Assembly (NCBI GenBank): GCA_963812795.1
Contig: CAWEWG010000014.1
Coordinates: forward strand, 1-64,000
Direction: 5' to 3'
DNA: 64,000 nucleotides
Source: Hyphomicrobium_A sp963812795
GTDB lineage: Bacteria; Pseudomonadota; Alphaproteobacteria; Rhizobiales; Hyphomicrobiaceae
Below the pieces are notes generated by a model. The model did not search any database. It was not told the DNA's origin and saw only the letters and a program-made list of their open reading frames with translations. This document shows, one piece after another, positions 9,457 through 18,271 of the stretch. The translations under genes and the position numbers were made by a program. How positions within the stretch are numbered: the stretch's first letter is position 1; every line of letters begins with the position of its first letter.

Positions 9457-9632
9457 GCGGCCTGCGTGGAAAGAGGGGAAATGCGGCATCTTCTTGTCGC
9501 GCTGCGTTGCTGAACCCTGCGGCCAGCCGATTGGTTTCGCGCCGTTTACAATTGGCGTCCAAATGTGATCTGGCGAGCCACAGGTCCGCCCCATCGCACG
9601 CGCTGCATTGGCGCAACTAGCGAGGGGACATC

Positions 9633-9821
9633 ATGGTCAAGAATCACAAGGCTGACAGTTTCGACGGCGGTAGGGCGGCGAGCATTGCACCCGAGGCCGT
9701 ACCGGCCGCCAAATCCGTAGTGAACTTGAAGAGACTGGTCGAGGTCAGGGCCCACGACGACGACGAGGAGGCGCGGGCGCTGGCGCTGGCCATCATGGCG
9801 CTCACCAGCAACAACGATTGA
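9633..9821 (+). CDS. Small hypothetical protein, 62 residues
   Basis: Not a recognised family. It is supported by a good ribosome binding site (GAGGGGA seven bases before ATG), its isolated position divergent from the oxidoreductase, and a sensible composition: a charged N-terminus and a helical C-terminal half rich in Ala/Leu/Glu/Asp. No signal peptide or membrane segment. It converges on the large ATPase gene with only 15 bases between the stops. Confidence 0.5.
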   Translation: MVKNHKADSFDGGRAASIAPEAVPAAKSVVNLKRLVEVRAHDDDEEARALALAIMALTSNND

Positions 9822-9836
9822 TCGGCCGACCGCCGG

Positions 9837-12800
9837 CTACCGGTTGCGTGCGATGAGGTCGAAGTCGCCGGCCAGCACGTCGTCAAGGCGACCGCTGCGC
9901 CAGCCGCTACCGAGGTCGCGCACGAGCGGTGCAGCATCGCCACGGTAGCGGCGGATGACTGTATTGAACGGGGCTCCCCCGTTCAACGCGGCCTTGAGCG
10001 CCAGTTTCAGCTTCGCCTTCGACTGCTCCTCCAGCGGCGCCACGCCAATGCGAACGCGCGCCGTCGCCCGGGCTGGCGCACGATCGTCGTCGGATAGCTC
10101 GAGCACGTGCAGCCCTGCTTCCGGCGCGAGTACGCGATGCGCGCCGAAGCCGCTGATGAGCAGCGTGGGCAACTGACCGCCATCGGCAACCTCGGTGAGC
10201 TGCATGCGGCGCTTGCCGGCCCAGCCGCGGTACATGTCGAGCACCTGCTTACACCAGGCGAGTGAGGCCTTCGCCTCGCCGGGTTTTTCAAAGGCAGGCT
10301 CGACGGCCACCACCACCTCGATCGGGGCGTTGGTCTGCACGTCCTTTATACCCTCGCCGACGAGATAGACCTGCAGCGCGATGCGCGAGACGAGTTCGCG
10401 CGACGCCTTGCCGGCCCGCTCGCTTCCTTTGTCCAGGCGCGCCTTGAGCGAGCGGGCGGTCTCTGCTGCCGCCTTCACCCGGTCCATGAGCGCCAGCCGC
10501 GCCAGCGTCGCGTGGCGGTCGGGGTTCGACCAGAAGCCGGCTTCCAGCATCGCTGCCGACAGTTCGCCCTTCAGCGCCTCCCATGCTTCCGACGCCAGCG
10601 TCTCGTCGAGCGTGCCGATCTCCGCATCGAGTGCGTATCGCTCGGCTTCGTTGCCCTGCGGCGAAAGTATCATTTCAACGAGCGTTGGGCGCTCGTGGGT
10701 GGGCTTGGCGAGGGGCGCCGACGCGGCATCGAGGTCGGGATCGACGAACTCGGCTTGGATGGCGCGGCCGTCGCTGCGCACGAAGACGAATTGGTCGCCT
10801 TGCGGAAACCGCTGCTCGACGATGGTCGCCGCCAGCGGTGCGATGAGGAATTGATCGATGGCGCGCTTCAACGGACGCGCGCCCATCTCGGGTGTAAAAC
10901 CGCGCTCGAGCAGGAATTCGAGCGCCGAGGCTTCCCACTCGACCGCCCATTCGCGGTCCTTGAAGCCGCGCCGGTCGAGCACGCGTGCCAGCTCCTTTTT
11001 CAGGATGTCGCGCATCAGATCGCGCGACAGCGGGCGGAACACGATCACCTTGTCGAGGCGGTTCTGGAACTCCGGACGGAACGTCTGCCCGACCGCGCGC
11101 AGCACTTGCTCGCCGGAATAGGCGTCGTCCCCGGGCGAGAAGCCCAGGCGCGCGGAGCGGTGGCTGGTGGCCCCGAGGTTGGAGGTGAGGATGATGATGC
11201 AATGGCGGAAGTCGGCGACCTGGCCGAGCTGGTCGGTGAGGCGCCCGTCGTCGAACACCTGCAGGAACAGATCCCAGACGCTGGCGTGCGCCTTCTCGAA
11301 CTCGTCGAGCAGCACCACCGAGAACGGCTGCTTGCGCACCAGGGTGATGAGCGAGTCGGTCGGATTGACGGTGTCGCCGCTGCCGAGAATCTTGGCCGTC
11401 GAGTCCGGCGTCTGGAACTCGCTCATGTCGAGGCGGATCATGCGCTCCTGCGTGCCGAACAGGAACTCGGCGAGCGTCTTGGCGAGCTCGGTCTTGCCGG
11501 TGCCGGTCGGACCGGCGAACAGGAATACGCCGATCGGCTTGCCGGGGTCATTGAGGCCCGCTTTCAGCATGGCGATGCGGTCGACGATGGCGCCGACCGC
11601 CTCGTCCTGGCCGATGACGCGCGCGGAAAAATAGCTGCGCACGGCGGAGAGATCGACGCGCTGGCGGTTGTCGAGGATGCTGGTCGGCAGCCCCGTGAGC
11701 TGTGCCAGGGTCTCGACGATGTCGCTCGGCGTGACGGTCGCACCGGCGCCCTTCGCGGCGCGATTGACACTGAGCTTCAACAGATCGAGCGCGGCACCGG
11801 GCAGGCAGGAGGCGGTCAGATACTGGCGTGCCGAGGCGATGGCGGCGTCGATGGCGGCGGGCTCGACCTTGACGCCATTGGCCGACGTGATGGCGCGCGC
11901 GACATCGCGGGCCAGCTCTTCGGTCTCGTCCGGCTCCATCGGCTCGAGGCGGGCGACCTCGAAGGTGCCGCGGAGCGAGGGGCGCAGGCGCACGATGCGC
12001 GAGGTTCCGGCGGCCGAGGCTTCCGTCCATACGATCAGGCGGCCGGCGGTGACGGCCGGGAGGATCTGATCGAGGATGCTGGCTGCCTGCCCTTGGTGGG
12101 TGCCGCTGAGGGCGATCTGCAGGATGTCGGGGATGTACCAGACGACTTTCTTGGAGGCGGCGAGCTCCTCGATGGCGCGCTGGATGCGCCCCTCCAGCTC
12201 GCCGAAGTATTTTTGACCGGCCATCAGGTCGGCACCGCTGGCTTCGAAGACGCTCCAGCCAAGCCATTCGAGCCGGCGGCCGAGGAGCTTGAGGAACGAG
12301 GTCTTGCCGACGCGCACTTCGCCGCTCACCAGCAGCGAGCGCGGATGCGCGCCGAGCACGTTCGATCCGGTTTCTGCGAGCGCATCGGCCCAGTACGTCG
12401 GCTCGACGAGGACGTCGTTGGAGGTGGCTTGCCAGAAGCGGCCGAACGTGGCGAGGAATGCGCGATCAATGTTTAACAGCCGCGCCGTGTCGAGCGCTGC
12501 CAGCAGCTCGTTGGCGAACGGATGGCTGACGCGGGCAAGAATGGCCCTGATGGTCTCGCGCGTCTCCGGGCTGATGCCGTCTATACCCGGGCCGAACGCG
12601 GGCGCATCGCCGAGACTCGACCGTTCCTCGAAGTGCTCGCGGAAAGCCGTGACCACGAACATGTTGTCCCGCCACCACTCGCGCGCCGAAAGCAATGGGC
12701 TGCCGGTGGGCGGCCGCGGGTCGGCGACGGTATAGGCGCTGAGCGCAAAGTGCATCGCCCACGGCGTCAGCGTGTCGAAGTACGTGCTCACCATCATGAG

Positions 12801-13253
12801 AGCTTCGTCGCGATCATCGCGGTCGAACAGCGCGGCGAGCGCGGAGCATGAAAAGAACCAGTTGGACCCGATGGCGTAGTCGCGCACGACGGCGATCGGG
12901 ACGTTCTTGTCAGCCAGCAGCCGGCGCCCCTCGGCGAACTTGGCGTTGGCGATCAGCTCGCGCGGATGCGCCGAGGTGTTGGTTTCCGGATCGATCGCAT
13001 TGAACAGCGCCGTCAGACGGCTGCTCAAGGATTCCGGCTCGGTCGCTGTTGACGGCGATGGGTCCGCGTCAGCCGGTACCGCAATCAGCGGAACCGGAGT
13101 TGCAGACGTGCGCTCTTGCTCCGGGCTTTGCCGGAAATACTGGCGCAGGCGCGGCCATAGCCACACCGCCGCCATGCCGAGCAGGAAAGCGATAAAGTAA
13201 TCCACGCCGGGAGCCTCGCGCACGATACGCCGCGCGAGACTGTTATCGTCCAC
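9837..13253 (-). CDS. Membrane-anchored Clp/Hsp100-like double AAA+ ATPase with C-terminal RF2-like domain
   Basis: 1138 residues from GTG 13253. One N-terminal membrane helix (about 18-34), a Pro/Ala linker, then an uncharacterised helical region to about 290. AAA-1 has Walker A GEVRVGKTS (311-319), but the Walker B position reads VVWYIPDIL (about 370-378), lacking the usual Asp-Glu. AAA-2 is ClpA/B-like and complete: GPTGTGKT (581-588), VVLLDEFEKAH (646-656), LTSN sensor 1, GARPLKR sensor 2 (791-797) and a D2-small domain to about 840. Residues 907-1138 resemble bacterial release factor RF2: FWSNPDRHATL, MYRGWAGKRR, LLISGFGAHRVLAPEAGLH, then the terminal IRRYRGDAAPLVRDL and DDVLAGDFDLI. The GGQ domain that should lie between is missing, so it cannot release peptides. 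An ATP-driven remodeller at the inner membrane is inferred; the role is unknown. Confidence 0.85.
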   Translation of the reverse strand: MDDNSLARRIVREAPGVDYFIAFLLGMAAVWLWPRLRQYFRQSPEQERTSATPVPLIAVPADADPSPSTATEPESLSSRLTALFNAIDPETNTSAHPRELIANAKFAEGRRLLADKNVPIAVVRDYAIGSNWFFSCSALAALFDRDDRDEALMMVSTYFDTLTPWAMHFALSAYTVADPRPPTGSPLLSAREWWRDNMFVVTAFREHFEERSSLGDAPAFGPGIDGISPETRETIRAILARVSHPFANELLAALDTARLLNIDRAFLATFGRFWQATSNDVLVEPTYWADALAETGSNVLGAHPRSLLVSGEVRVGKTSFLKLLGRRLEWLGWSVFEASGADLMAGQKYFGELEGRIQRAIEELAASKKVVWYIPDILQIALSGTHQGQAASILDQILPAVTAGRLIVWTEASAAGTSRIVRLRPSLRGTFEVARLEPMEPDETEELARDVARAITSANGVKVEPAAIDAAIASARQYLTASCLPGAALDLLKLSVNRAAKGAGATVTPSDIVETLAQLTGLPTSILDNRQRVDLSAVRSYFSARVIGQDEAVGAIVDRIAMLKAGLNDPGKPIGVFLFAGPTGTGKTELAKTLAEFLFGTQERMIRLDMSEFQTPDSTAKILGSGDTVNPTDSLITLVRKQPFSVVLLDEFEKAHASVWDLFLQVFDDGRLTDQLGQVADFRHCIIILTSNLGATSHRSARLGFSPGDDAYSGEQVLRAVGQTFRPEFQNRLDKVIVFRPLSRDLMRDILKKELARVLDRRGFKDREWAVEWEASALEFLLERGFTPEMGARPLKRAIDQFLIAPLAATIVEQRFPQGDQFVFVRSDGRAIQAEFVDPDLDAASAPLAKPTHERPTLVEMILSPQGNEAERYALDAEIGTLDETLASEAWEALKGELSAAMLEAGFWSNPDRHATLARLALMDRVKAAAETARSLKARLDKGSERAGKASRELVSRIALQVYLVGEGIKDVQTNAPIEVVVAVEPAFEKPGEAKASLAWCKQVLDMYRGWAGKRRMQLTEVADGGQLPTLLISGFGAHRVLAPEAGLHVLELSDDDRAPARATARVRIGVAPLEEQSKAKLKLALKAALNGGAPFNTVIRRYRGDAAPLVRDLGSGWRSGRLDDVLAGDFDLIARNR

Positions 13254-13309
13254 CTGGGCCTGTCAACGTGCTTGCGGGACCGAGGATGAATGGCGGGCCG
13301 GCTGTCAGG

Positions 13310-13672
13310 TTAGGCCGCCGGCCGCGAGATCACGTACAGGGCCGACGCCAGCATGCAGGCGGCGACGCCGATCACCACCCAGGGCGCTGGATGCGCGCTC
13401 AGCCAGAACACGGAAAAACCGAAGGCCATGCCGGCACAGGCGACGGCCTTCGTGTGGGTCGAGATGGCGCCATACTGCTGCCAGTTGCGCAGCGTCGGGC
13501 CGAATTGCGGGTGATCGAGCAGCCGTTGCTCAAGGCGGGGCGAGGAACGCGCGAACGCCCAGGCGGCGAGGATCAGGAATATCGTCGTCGGCATCACCGG
13601 CAGCACGGCGCCGATGGCGGCGAGCAGCAGCATCAGAAAGCCGAAGCAAAGATAAGGAATGCGCGTCATCAT
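13310..13672 (-). CDS. YbaN / DUF454 family inner-membrane protein
   Basis: 120 residues with three to four hydrophobic helices. The diagnostic DUF454 pattern is GAVLPVMPTTIFLILAAWAF followed by ARSSPRLEQRLLDHPQFGP. Function unknown in the family. Reads away from the efflux operon; GGAAGG stands just before the start. Length is typical. Confidence 0.88.
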   Translation of the reverse strand: MMTRIPYLCFGFLMLLLAAIGAVLPVMPTTIFLILAAWAFARSSPRLEQRLLDHPQFGPTLRNWQQYGAISTHTKAVACAGMAFGFSVFWLSAHPAPWVVIGVAACMLASALYVISRPAA

Positions 13673-13912
13673 GCCTTCCGTCGACCGGTGCCGTATGCCG
13701 TCGATGCAAGCGCTAAATGTATACTTGCGAAGTCTTGTTTATAGCGGGCGTTCTGTCAACTGCCCACCCCCGGTAACAGCAGCATCTCCTGGGCGGAAAT
13801 TGGCACGGACGCCCCACAAACTTCAAAAGCACCGACGGATTTCGCGCCCTCGAGTAGTTCCGCCATACAAGTGCTATGAGGCGGGTGCGCCTGAGCAACC
13901 AACGGGGCCGAA

Positions 13913-14992
13913 ATGACCGAAATCGCTAAACCCGGCAGACGGTGCCGCGGTCTGCTGTGCCAGGTGGCACTTGGTATGGCCTTGGCGATGCCGATTGCAG
14001 ACGCCACCGATGCAGCCGCGCAACGCGGCCCCGGTGGTGGCGGACGTGGCGCCGCTGCTCCCGCGGTGACGCTCGCCGACGTGAAGGTGGCGCGCATGAA
14101 CGAGCGCATCGCGGCCGTCGGATCGGCACGCGCGCGCCAGCAGGTGACGCTGACGACGCGCGTTTCGGGCGTCATCGAGGAGGTGCTGTTCAAAGGCGGC
14201 CAGCTGGTCGATGCCAACCAGCCGCTGGTCAGGCTCAATGCGGAGCCGGAGAAAATTGCCGTCGAGACCGCCGAGGCGCAACGGCAGCAGGCGGCCGACC
14301 AGGTCGACCGCTACAAGCAGCTCAACGAGGGGACCGTCACGCGCGTTGCCGTTGCCCAGGCCGATACGGCCCTGAAGGTCGCTGACGCTGCGCTGCGCCG
14401 CGCCCGCGACGACCTCGACCGCATGACCATCAAGGCGCCGTTCAAGGGCATCATGGGGCTGTCGAACCTGCAGGCGGGCGACTATCTCGCCGTCGGCAAT
14501 CCCATCGCGCCGATCGATGATCGCGAGACCCTGCTCATCGAATTCACCGTGCCGGAAGCGGTCGCGCCGGCCATGAAGGTCGGCATTCCGGTGCGGGCGA
14601 CCCTGGTGACGCGCTCGGGCGAGCCCTACGAGGGGAAGGTCCAGGCAGTCGGCACGCGCATCGATCCGGTAACGCGCACGTTGATGGTGCGCGCCGAGAT
14701 CCCCAATCCGGAGCTCAAGCTCATTCCCGGGTCGACATTCTCCATTTCGGTGCAGTTGCCCGGCGAGGACCGGCCGATGGTGCCGGCGCTTGCCATTCAA
14801 TGGGACCGGCAGGGCGCCTTCGTGTGGCGCGTCACCGACAAAAACACCGTGGAGCGCGTCAACGTCGCCATTCTCGCGCGTGATGCAGACCAGGTGCACG
14901 TCGACGCGCCGCTGAAGGCCGGCGACAAGGTCGTTTCCGAAGGCGGCAGCTCGCTGCGCGCCGGACAGACCATTCGCCCGCAGGGCTCCTGA
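13913..14992 (+). CDS. RND efflux membrane-fusion (periplasmic adaptor) protein
   Basis: 359 residues. It links an inner-membrane RND pump to an outer-membrane channel. After an N-terminal export sequence (hydrophobic core about 14-30) and a short Gly-rich linker come the adaptor parts: barrel-sandwich strand VTLTTRVSGVIEEVLFKGGQLVDANQ split by a short alpha-hairpin (Gln/Ala-rich, about 120-165), lipoyl return DDLDRMTIKAPFKGIMGL, beta-barrel and membrane-proximal domain (YEGKVQAVGTRIDPVTRT, PGSTFSISVQLP). No lipobox Cys is evident. It is followed after 44 bases by its RND pump, so the pair forms one operon. No outer-membrane channel gene is present here. Confidence 0.92.
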   Translation: MTEIAKPGRRCRGLLCQVALGMALAMPIADATDAAAQRGPGGGGRGAAAPAVTLADVKVARMNERIAAVGSARARQQVTLTTRVSGVIEEVLFKGGQLVDANQPLVRLNAEPEKIAVETAEAQRQQAADQVDRYKQLNEGTVTRVAVAQADTALKVADAALRRARDDLDRMTIKAPFKGIMGLSNLQAGDYLAVGNPIAPIDDRETLLIEFTVPEAVAPAMKVGIPVRATLVTRSGEPYEGKVQAVGTRIDPVTRTLMVRAEIPNPELKLIPGSTFSISVQLPGEDRPMVPALAIQWDRQGAFVWRVTDKNTVERVNVAILARDADQVHVDAPLKAGDKVVSEGGSSLRAGQTIRPQGS

Positions 14993-15036
14993 CGTCGTAG
15001 CCGCTGCGCTTTCGCAATCAGCCGGGACATCGCAAC

Positions 15037-18000
15037 TTGGAACAGAAAGCAACGACCTCGGCTGAACCGGGGAGTGCCCCACAGAGGCCAGACGACGGCG
15101 GCTGGGTCGGCGTCTTCGTGCGCCGGCCGATCCTGGCGCTCGTGCTCAACCTGCTCATCATCATTGCCGGCATCGCCGCCTACCAGGGCATCGAGGTACG
15201 CGAGCTGCCGGACGTCGACCGCCCGGTGGTGACCGTGCGCGCCACCTACGCCGGCGCGACGCCCGAAAGCATCAACTCGCAGATCACCGCCGTCATCGAA
15301 AGCGCAGTGTCGCGCGTGCAGGGCGTGACCAGCATCTCGTCCAACTCCTCGTACGGGTCGGCGCGCATCTCCATCGAGTTCTCCAGCAGCACCAATCTCG
15401 ATACGGCGGCGATGGACGTGCGCGATGCCGTCGCCGGCATCGTCAATCAGTTGCCAGACGACATGGAGGACGACCCGCGCGTCGTCAAAGCCGATGCCGA
15501 CGCAACGCCCATAATGCAGATGTCGGTGTCGGCGGCTAAGCTCACCGAGGGCGAGCTGACCGACCTCGTCAACAACGTCATCGAGGACAAGCTGGCGTCC
15601 GTCGAAGGCGTCGCCGCTGCCAACTCCTACGGCTTGCGCGCCAAGACCATCGAGGTGCGCGTCAATCAGACGGCGCTGGCCGGACGTGGCATCAGCCTCG
15701 CCGATCTCACCTCGGCCATCGGTAAGGCGGCGGTGACCGCACCGTCGGGCGCACTCGAGAACGCCACGCAGCAGTTGCTGGTGCGCGCCGAGGCGCCTGT
15801 CGCGACGCCCGAGGATGTGGGCAACCTGGAGATCAACGCGCAGACCAAGGTGAAAGACGTTGCCTTCGTGCGCTGGGGCTTTCAGGAAGCGACGGCGATC
15901 ACCCGCCGCGATGGGAAGACGGCGATCGGCATCGACATCATCCGCCAGGCGCAGGCCAACACCATCGACATTTCCGAGGGCGTGCATGCCGCCGTGGACG
16001 AGCTGCGCAAGACGCTGCCGGCCGGCGTCGACATCTCCATCACGCGCGACGACGCCGTATTCATCCGCGAGTCCGTGCGCGAGGTGATCATCAGTCTCCT
16101 GCTCGCGAACGTCATCGTCATCCTCATCATCCTCGCCTTCCTGCGTTCGTTCCGCGCCACCATCGCGCCGGCAATCTCCATTCCGGTATCGCTGATCGGC
16201 ACGCTGGCGGCTATCTGGGCGGTCGGCTTCTCCATCAACGTCATAACGCTGCTGGCGCTGGTCGTGGCGACAGGCCTCGTCGTCGACGACGCCATCGTCG
16301 TCGTCGAGAACATCGCCCGCCACCGGGCCATGGGCGCCGGGCCGCGCGCTGCCGCCGTTCTCGGTACCAAGGAGATCGTCTTCGCCGTGCTGGCGACGAC
16401 GGCAACGCTCGCCGCGGTGTTCATCCCCGTCTCGTTCATGCCGGGGCTCGTCGGCAGCCTGTTCTCGGAGTTCGGCTTCGTGCTCGCCTTCTCGGTGAGC
16501 ATCTCCGCTGCCGTGGCGCTCACCGTCTGCCCGATGCTGGCTTCGAAGTTCGGCACCGGCGAGGAGGGGCACGACGACAAGAGCCTGATGGGCCGCATCG
16601 GTACGGGTCTGACGAACCTTTACATGGGGATCATCGAGGCGTGTCTCAGGCTGCGCTGGATCGTCGTCGCCATCTGCCTCGGCTTCGGCGTCTTCGGCTT
16701 CATCGCCTTCCAGACCTTGAAGCAAGAAATCACGCCGGCCGAGGACCGCGGCGTCATCCAGATTCGCCTCACGGCGCAGCAGGGCGCCAATCTCGACTAC
16801 ATGTCGAAGCTGACGGCGCGCGTCGAGGAGGCGCTGGCGCCCTACAAGCAATCCGGCGAGGTGACGAACGTCCTCAGCTCCATCGGCAACGGCGGCGCCA
16901 ATCGCGCCATGGTGATCGTCTCTCTGGCCGATTGGCACCAACGCGAGCGCACGCAACAGCAGATCCAGGCGGAGCTGCAGAAGAAGCTCGATAACATCGC
17001 CGGCCTGCAGATTTCGCTGCTGGGTGCCAACAGCCTCGGCATCCGTGGCGGCGGCCAGGGCCTGCGCTTTGCCATCGTCGGGCCGAGCTACGAGCGGCTG
17101 TCGGCGACCGCGCTGAAGATGGTCAACAAGCTGCAGGAGCTGCCCGACTTCCGCAGCGTGCGTACCGACTATGACACGACGCAGCCGCAGCTTTCGGTGC
17201 GCATCAACCGCGAGGCGTCGACCAAGCTCGGCGTGCCGATCGAGACGATCACCAGTCTGATCAACGCCATGATCGACTACCAGAAGGCGGCCGACCTGTT
17301 CATCGAGGATGACATTGTCGAGATCCAGGTGATGGCCGGCGGGCGTCCGATCAACGATCCGTCCGACCTGCAGAACCTTTTCGTCAAGGCGGCGGACGGC
17401 AAGTTCATCACCCTGGCGTCTCTGGTCACCATCAAGGAGGTCGCCATCGCGCCGACGCTCGGCCGTGAGGATCGCCAGCGCTCGGTCGGCATCACGGCCA
17501 ACCTCAACGACGGCGTGGTGCTGGGAGACGCGGTGCAGGAGATGCGCGGCATTGCCGCGACGACGCTCGACCCGGACATGTCGATCACGTTGCTGGGCGA
17601 GGCGCGCACCCTGGCGGAGACGACGCAGAACACCACGTTCGTGTTCGCCATCGCCTTTCTCGTGGTGTTCCTCGTACTGGCGGCGCAGTTCGAGAGCCTG
17701 ACGAGTGCACTCGTCATCATCTGCACGGTGCCGTTCGGGCTCGCCTGCGCCGCGATAGCGATCATGCTGACGGGCGGCACGCTCAACGTCTACAGCCAGA
17801 TCGGCCTCGTGCTGCTGGTCGGCGTCATGGCCAAGAACGGCATTCTGATCGTCGAGTTCGCCAACATCCGGCGCGACGAGGGGGCTAGCGTCGATAACGC
17901 CATTCGCGAAGCCTGCCGGACGCGCCTGCGTCCGGTGATGATGACCATGGCGGCGGCGGTGCTCGGCGCCGTGCCGCTTATCTTCGCCAGCGGCGCCGGT

Positions 18001-18186
18001 GCCGAGGCGCGCCTCGCGCTCGGCTGGATCATCGTCGGCGGTCTCGGTCTGGCGACGATCTTCACGCTGCTGCTGACGCCGGTCGCCTATCGCATCCTGG
18101 CACCGCTGTCGAAGCCGCGTGCCGCGGAAGCGCAGAGGTTGATCGACGAGTTGAGAACCGCCCCGCGGCCAACCGGACACGCATAG
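15037..18186 (+). CDS. RND efflux transporter permease (HAE1/AcrB-type)
   Basis: 1049-residue proton-driven RND pump with the expected 12-helix plan: TM1 near RRPILALVLNLLIIIAGI, a large periplasmic loop, the TM2-6 block, a second loop and TM8-12. The TM4 proton-relay acids are in VATGLVVDDAIVVVENI. The start is TTG 15037; no upstream ATG fits the family. The N-terminus carries about 25 extra polar residues. It pairs with the adaptor just upstream. The closest type appears to be the MexF/BpeF-like or MdtB-like class, and drug specificity cannot be told. Confidence 0.93.
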   Translation: MEQKATTSAEPGSAPQRPDDGGWVGVFVRRPILALVLNLLIIIAGIAAYQGIEVRELPDVDRPVVTVRATYAGATPESINSQITAVIESAVSRVQGVTSISSNSSYGSARISIEFSSSTNLDTAAMDVRDAVAGIVNQLPDDMEDDPRVVKADADATPIMQMSVSAAKLTEGELTDLVNNVIEDKLASVEGVAAANSYGLRAKTIEVRVNQTALAGRGISLADLTSAIGKAAVTAPSGALENATQQLLVRAEAPVATPEDVGNLEINAQTKVKDVAFVRWGFQEATAITRRDGKTAIGIDIIRQAQANTIDISEGVHAAVDELRKTLPAGVDISITRDDAVFIRESVREVIISLLLANVIVILIILAFLRSFRATIAPAISIPVSLIGTLAAIWAVGFSINVITLLALVVATGLVVDDAIVVVENIARHRAMGAGPRAAAVLGTKEIVFAVLATTATLAAVFIPVSFMPGLVGSLFSEFGFVLAFSVSISAAVALTVCPMLASKFGTGEEGHDDKSLMGRIGTGLTNLYMGIIEACLRLRWIVVAICLGFGVFGFIAFQTLKQEITPAEDRGVIQIRLTAQQGANLDYMSKLTARVEEALAPYKQSGEVTNVLSSIGNGGANRAMVIVSLADWHQRERTQQQIQAELQKKLDNIAGLQISLLGANSLGIRGGGQGLRFAIVGPSYERLSATALKMVNKLQELPDFRSVRTDYDTTQPQLSVRINREASTKLGVPIETITSLINAMIDYQKAADLFIEDDIVEIQVMAGGRPINDPSDLQNLFVKAADGKFITLASLVTIKEVAIAPTLGREDRQRSVGITANLNDGVVLGDAVQEMRGIAATTLDPDMSITLLGEARTLAETTQNTTFVFAIAFLVVFLVLAAQFESLTSALVIICTVPFGLACAAIAIMLTGGTLNVYSQIGLVLLVGVMAKNGILIVEFANIRRDEGASVDNAIREACRTRLRPVMMTMAAAVLGAVPLIFASGAGAEARLALGWIIVGGLGLATIFTLLLTPVAYRILAPLSKPRAAEAQRLIDELRTAPRPTGHA

Positions 18187-18271
18187 AGGCCCATCTCGCT
18201 CAATTCCACGCGCTGCGGGGTAAGCAACAAATGCGCTATCACCGGCCGACTATGGTGTGCACAGTGGGTCG

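Noticed and set aside
10512..12476. 654-codon open frame antisense to the large ATPase
   Set aside because: It mirrors the AAA+ coding strand with Gly/Arg/Asp bias and no motifs. The sense frame has all the ATPase motifs.
9837..13253. Large ATPase considered as a type VI secretion ClpV
   Set aside because: It has no ClpV N-domain and no T6SS genes are near. A membrane helix and an RF2-like end are not ClpV features.
14797..18180. 1127-codon open frame antisense to the first RND pump
   Set aside because: Its composition (Arg, His, Asp, Gly) is that of the complement of a GC-rich gene and it has no family sequence. It is a shadow of the strongly supported RND gene.
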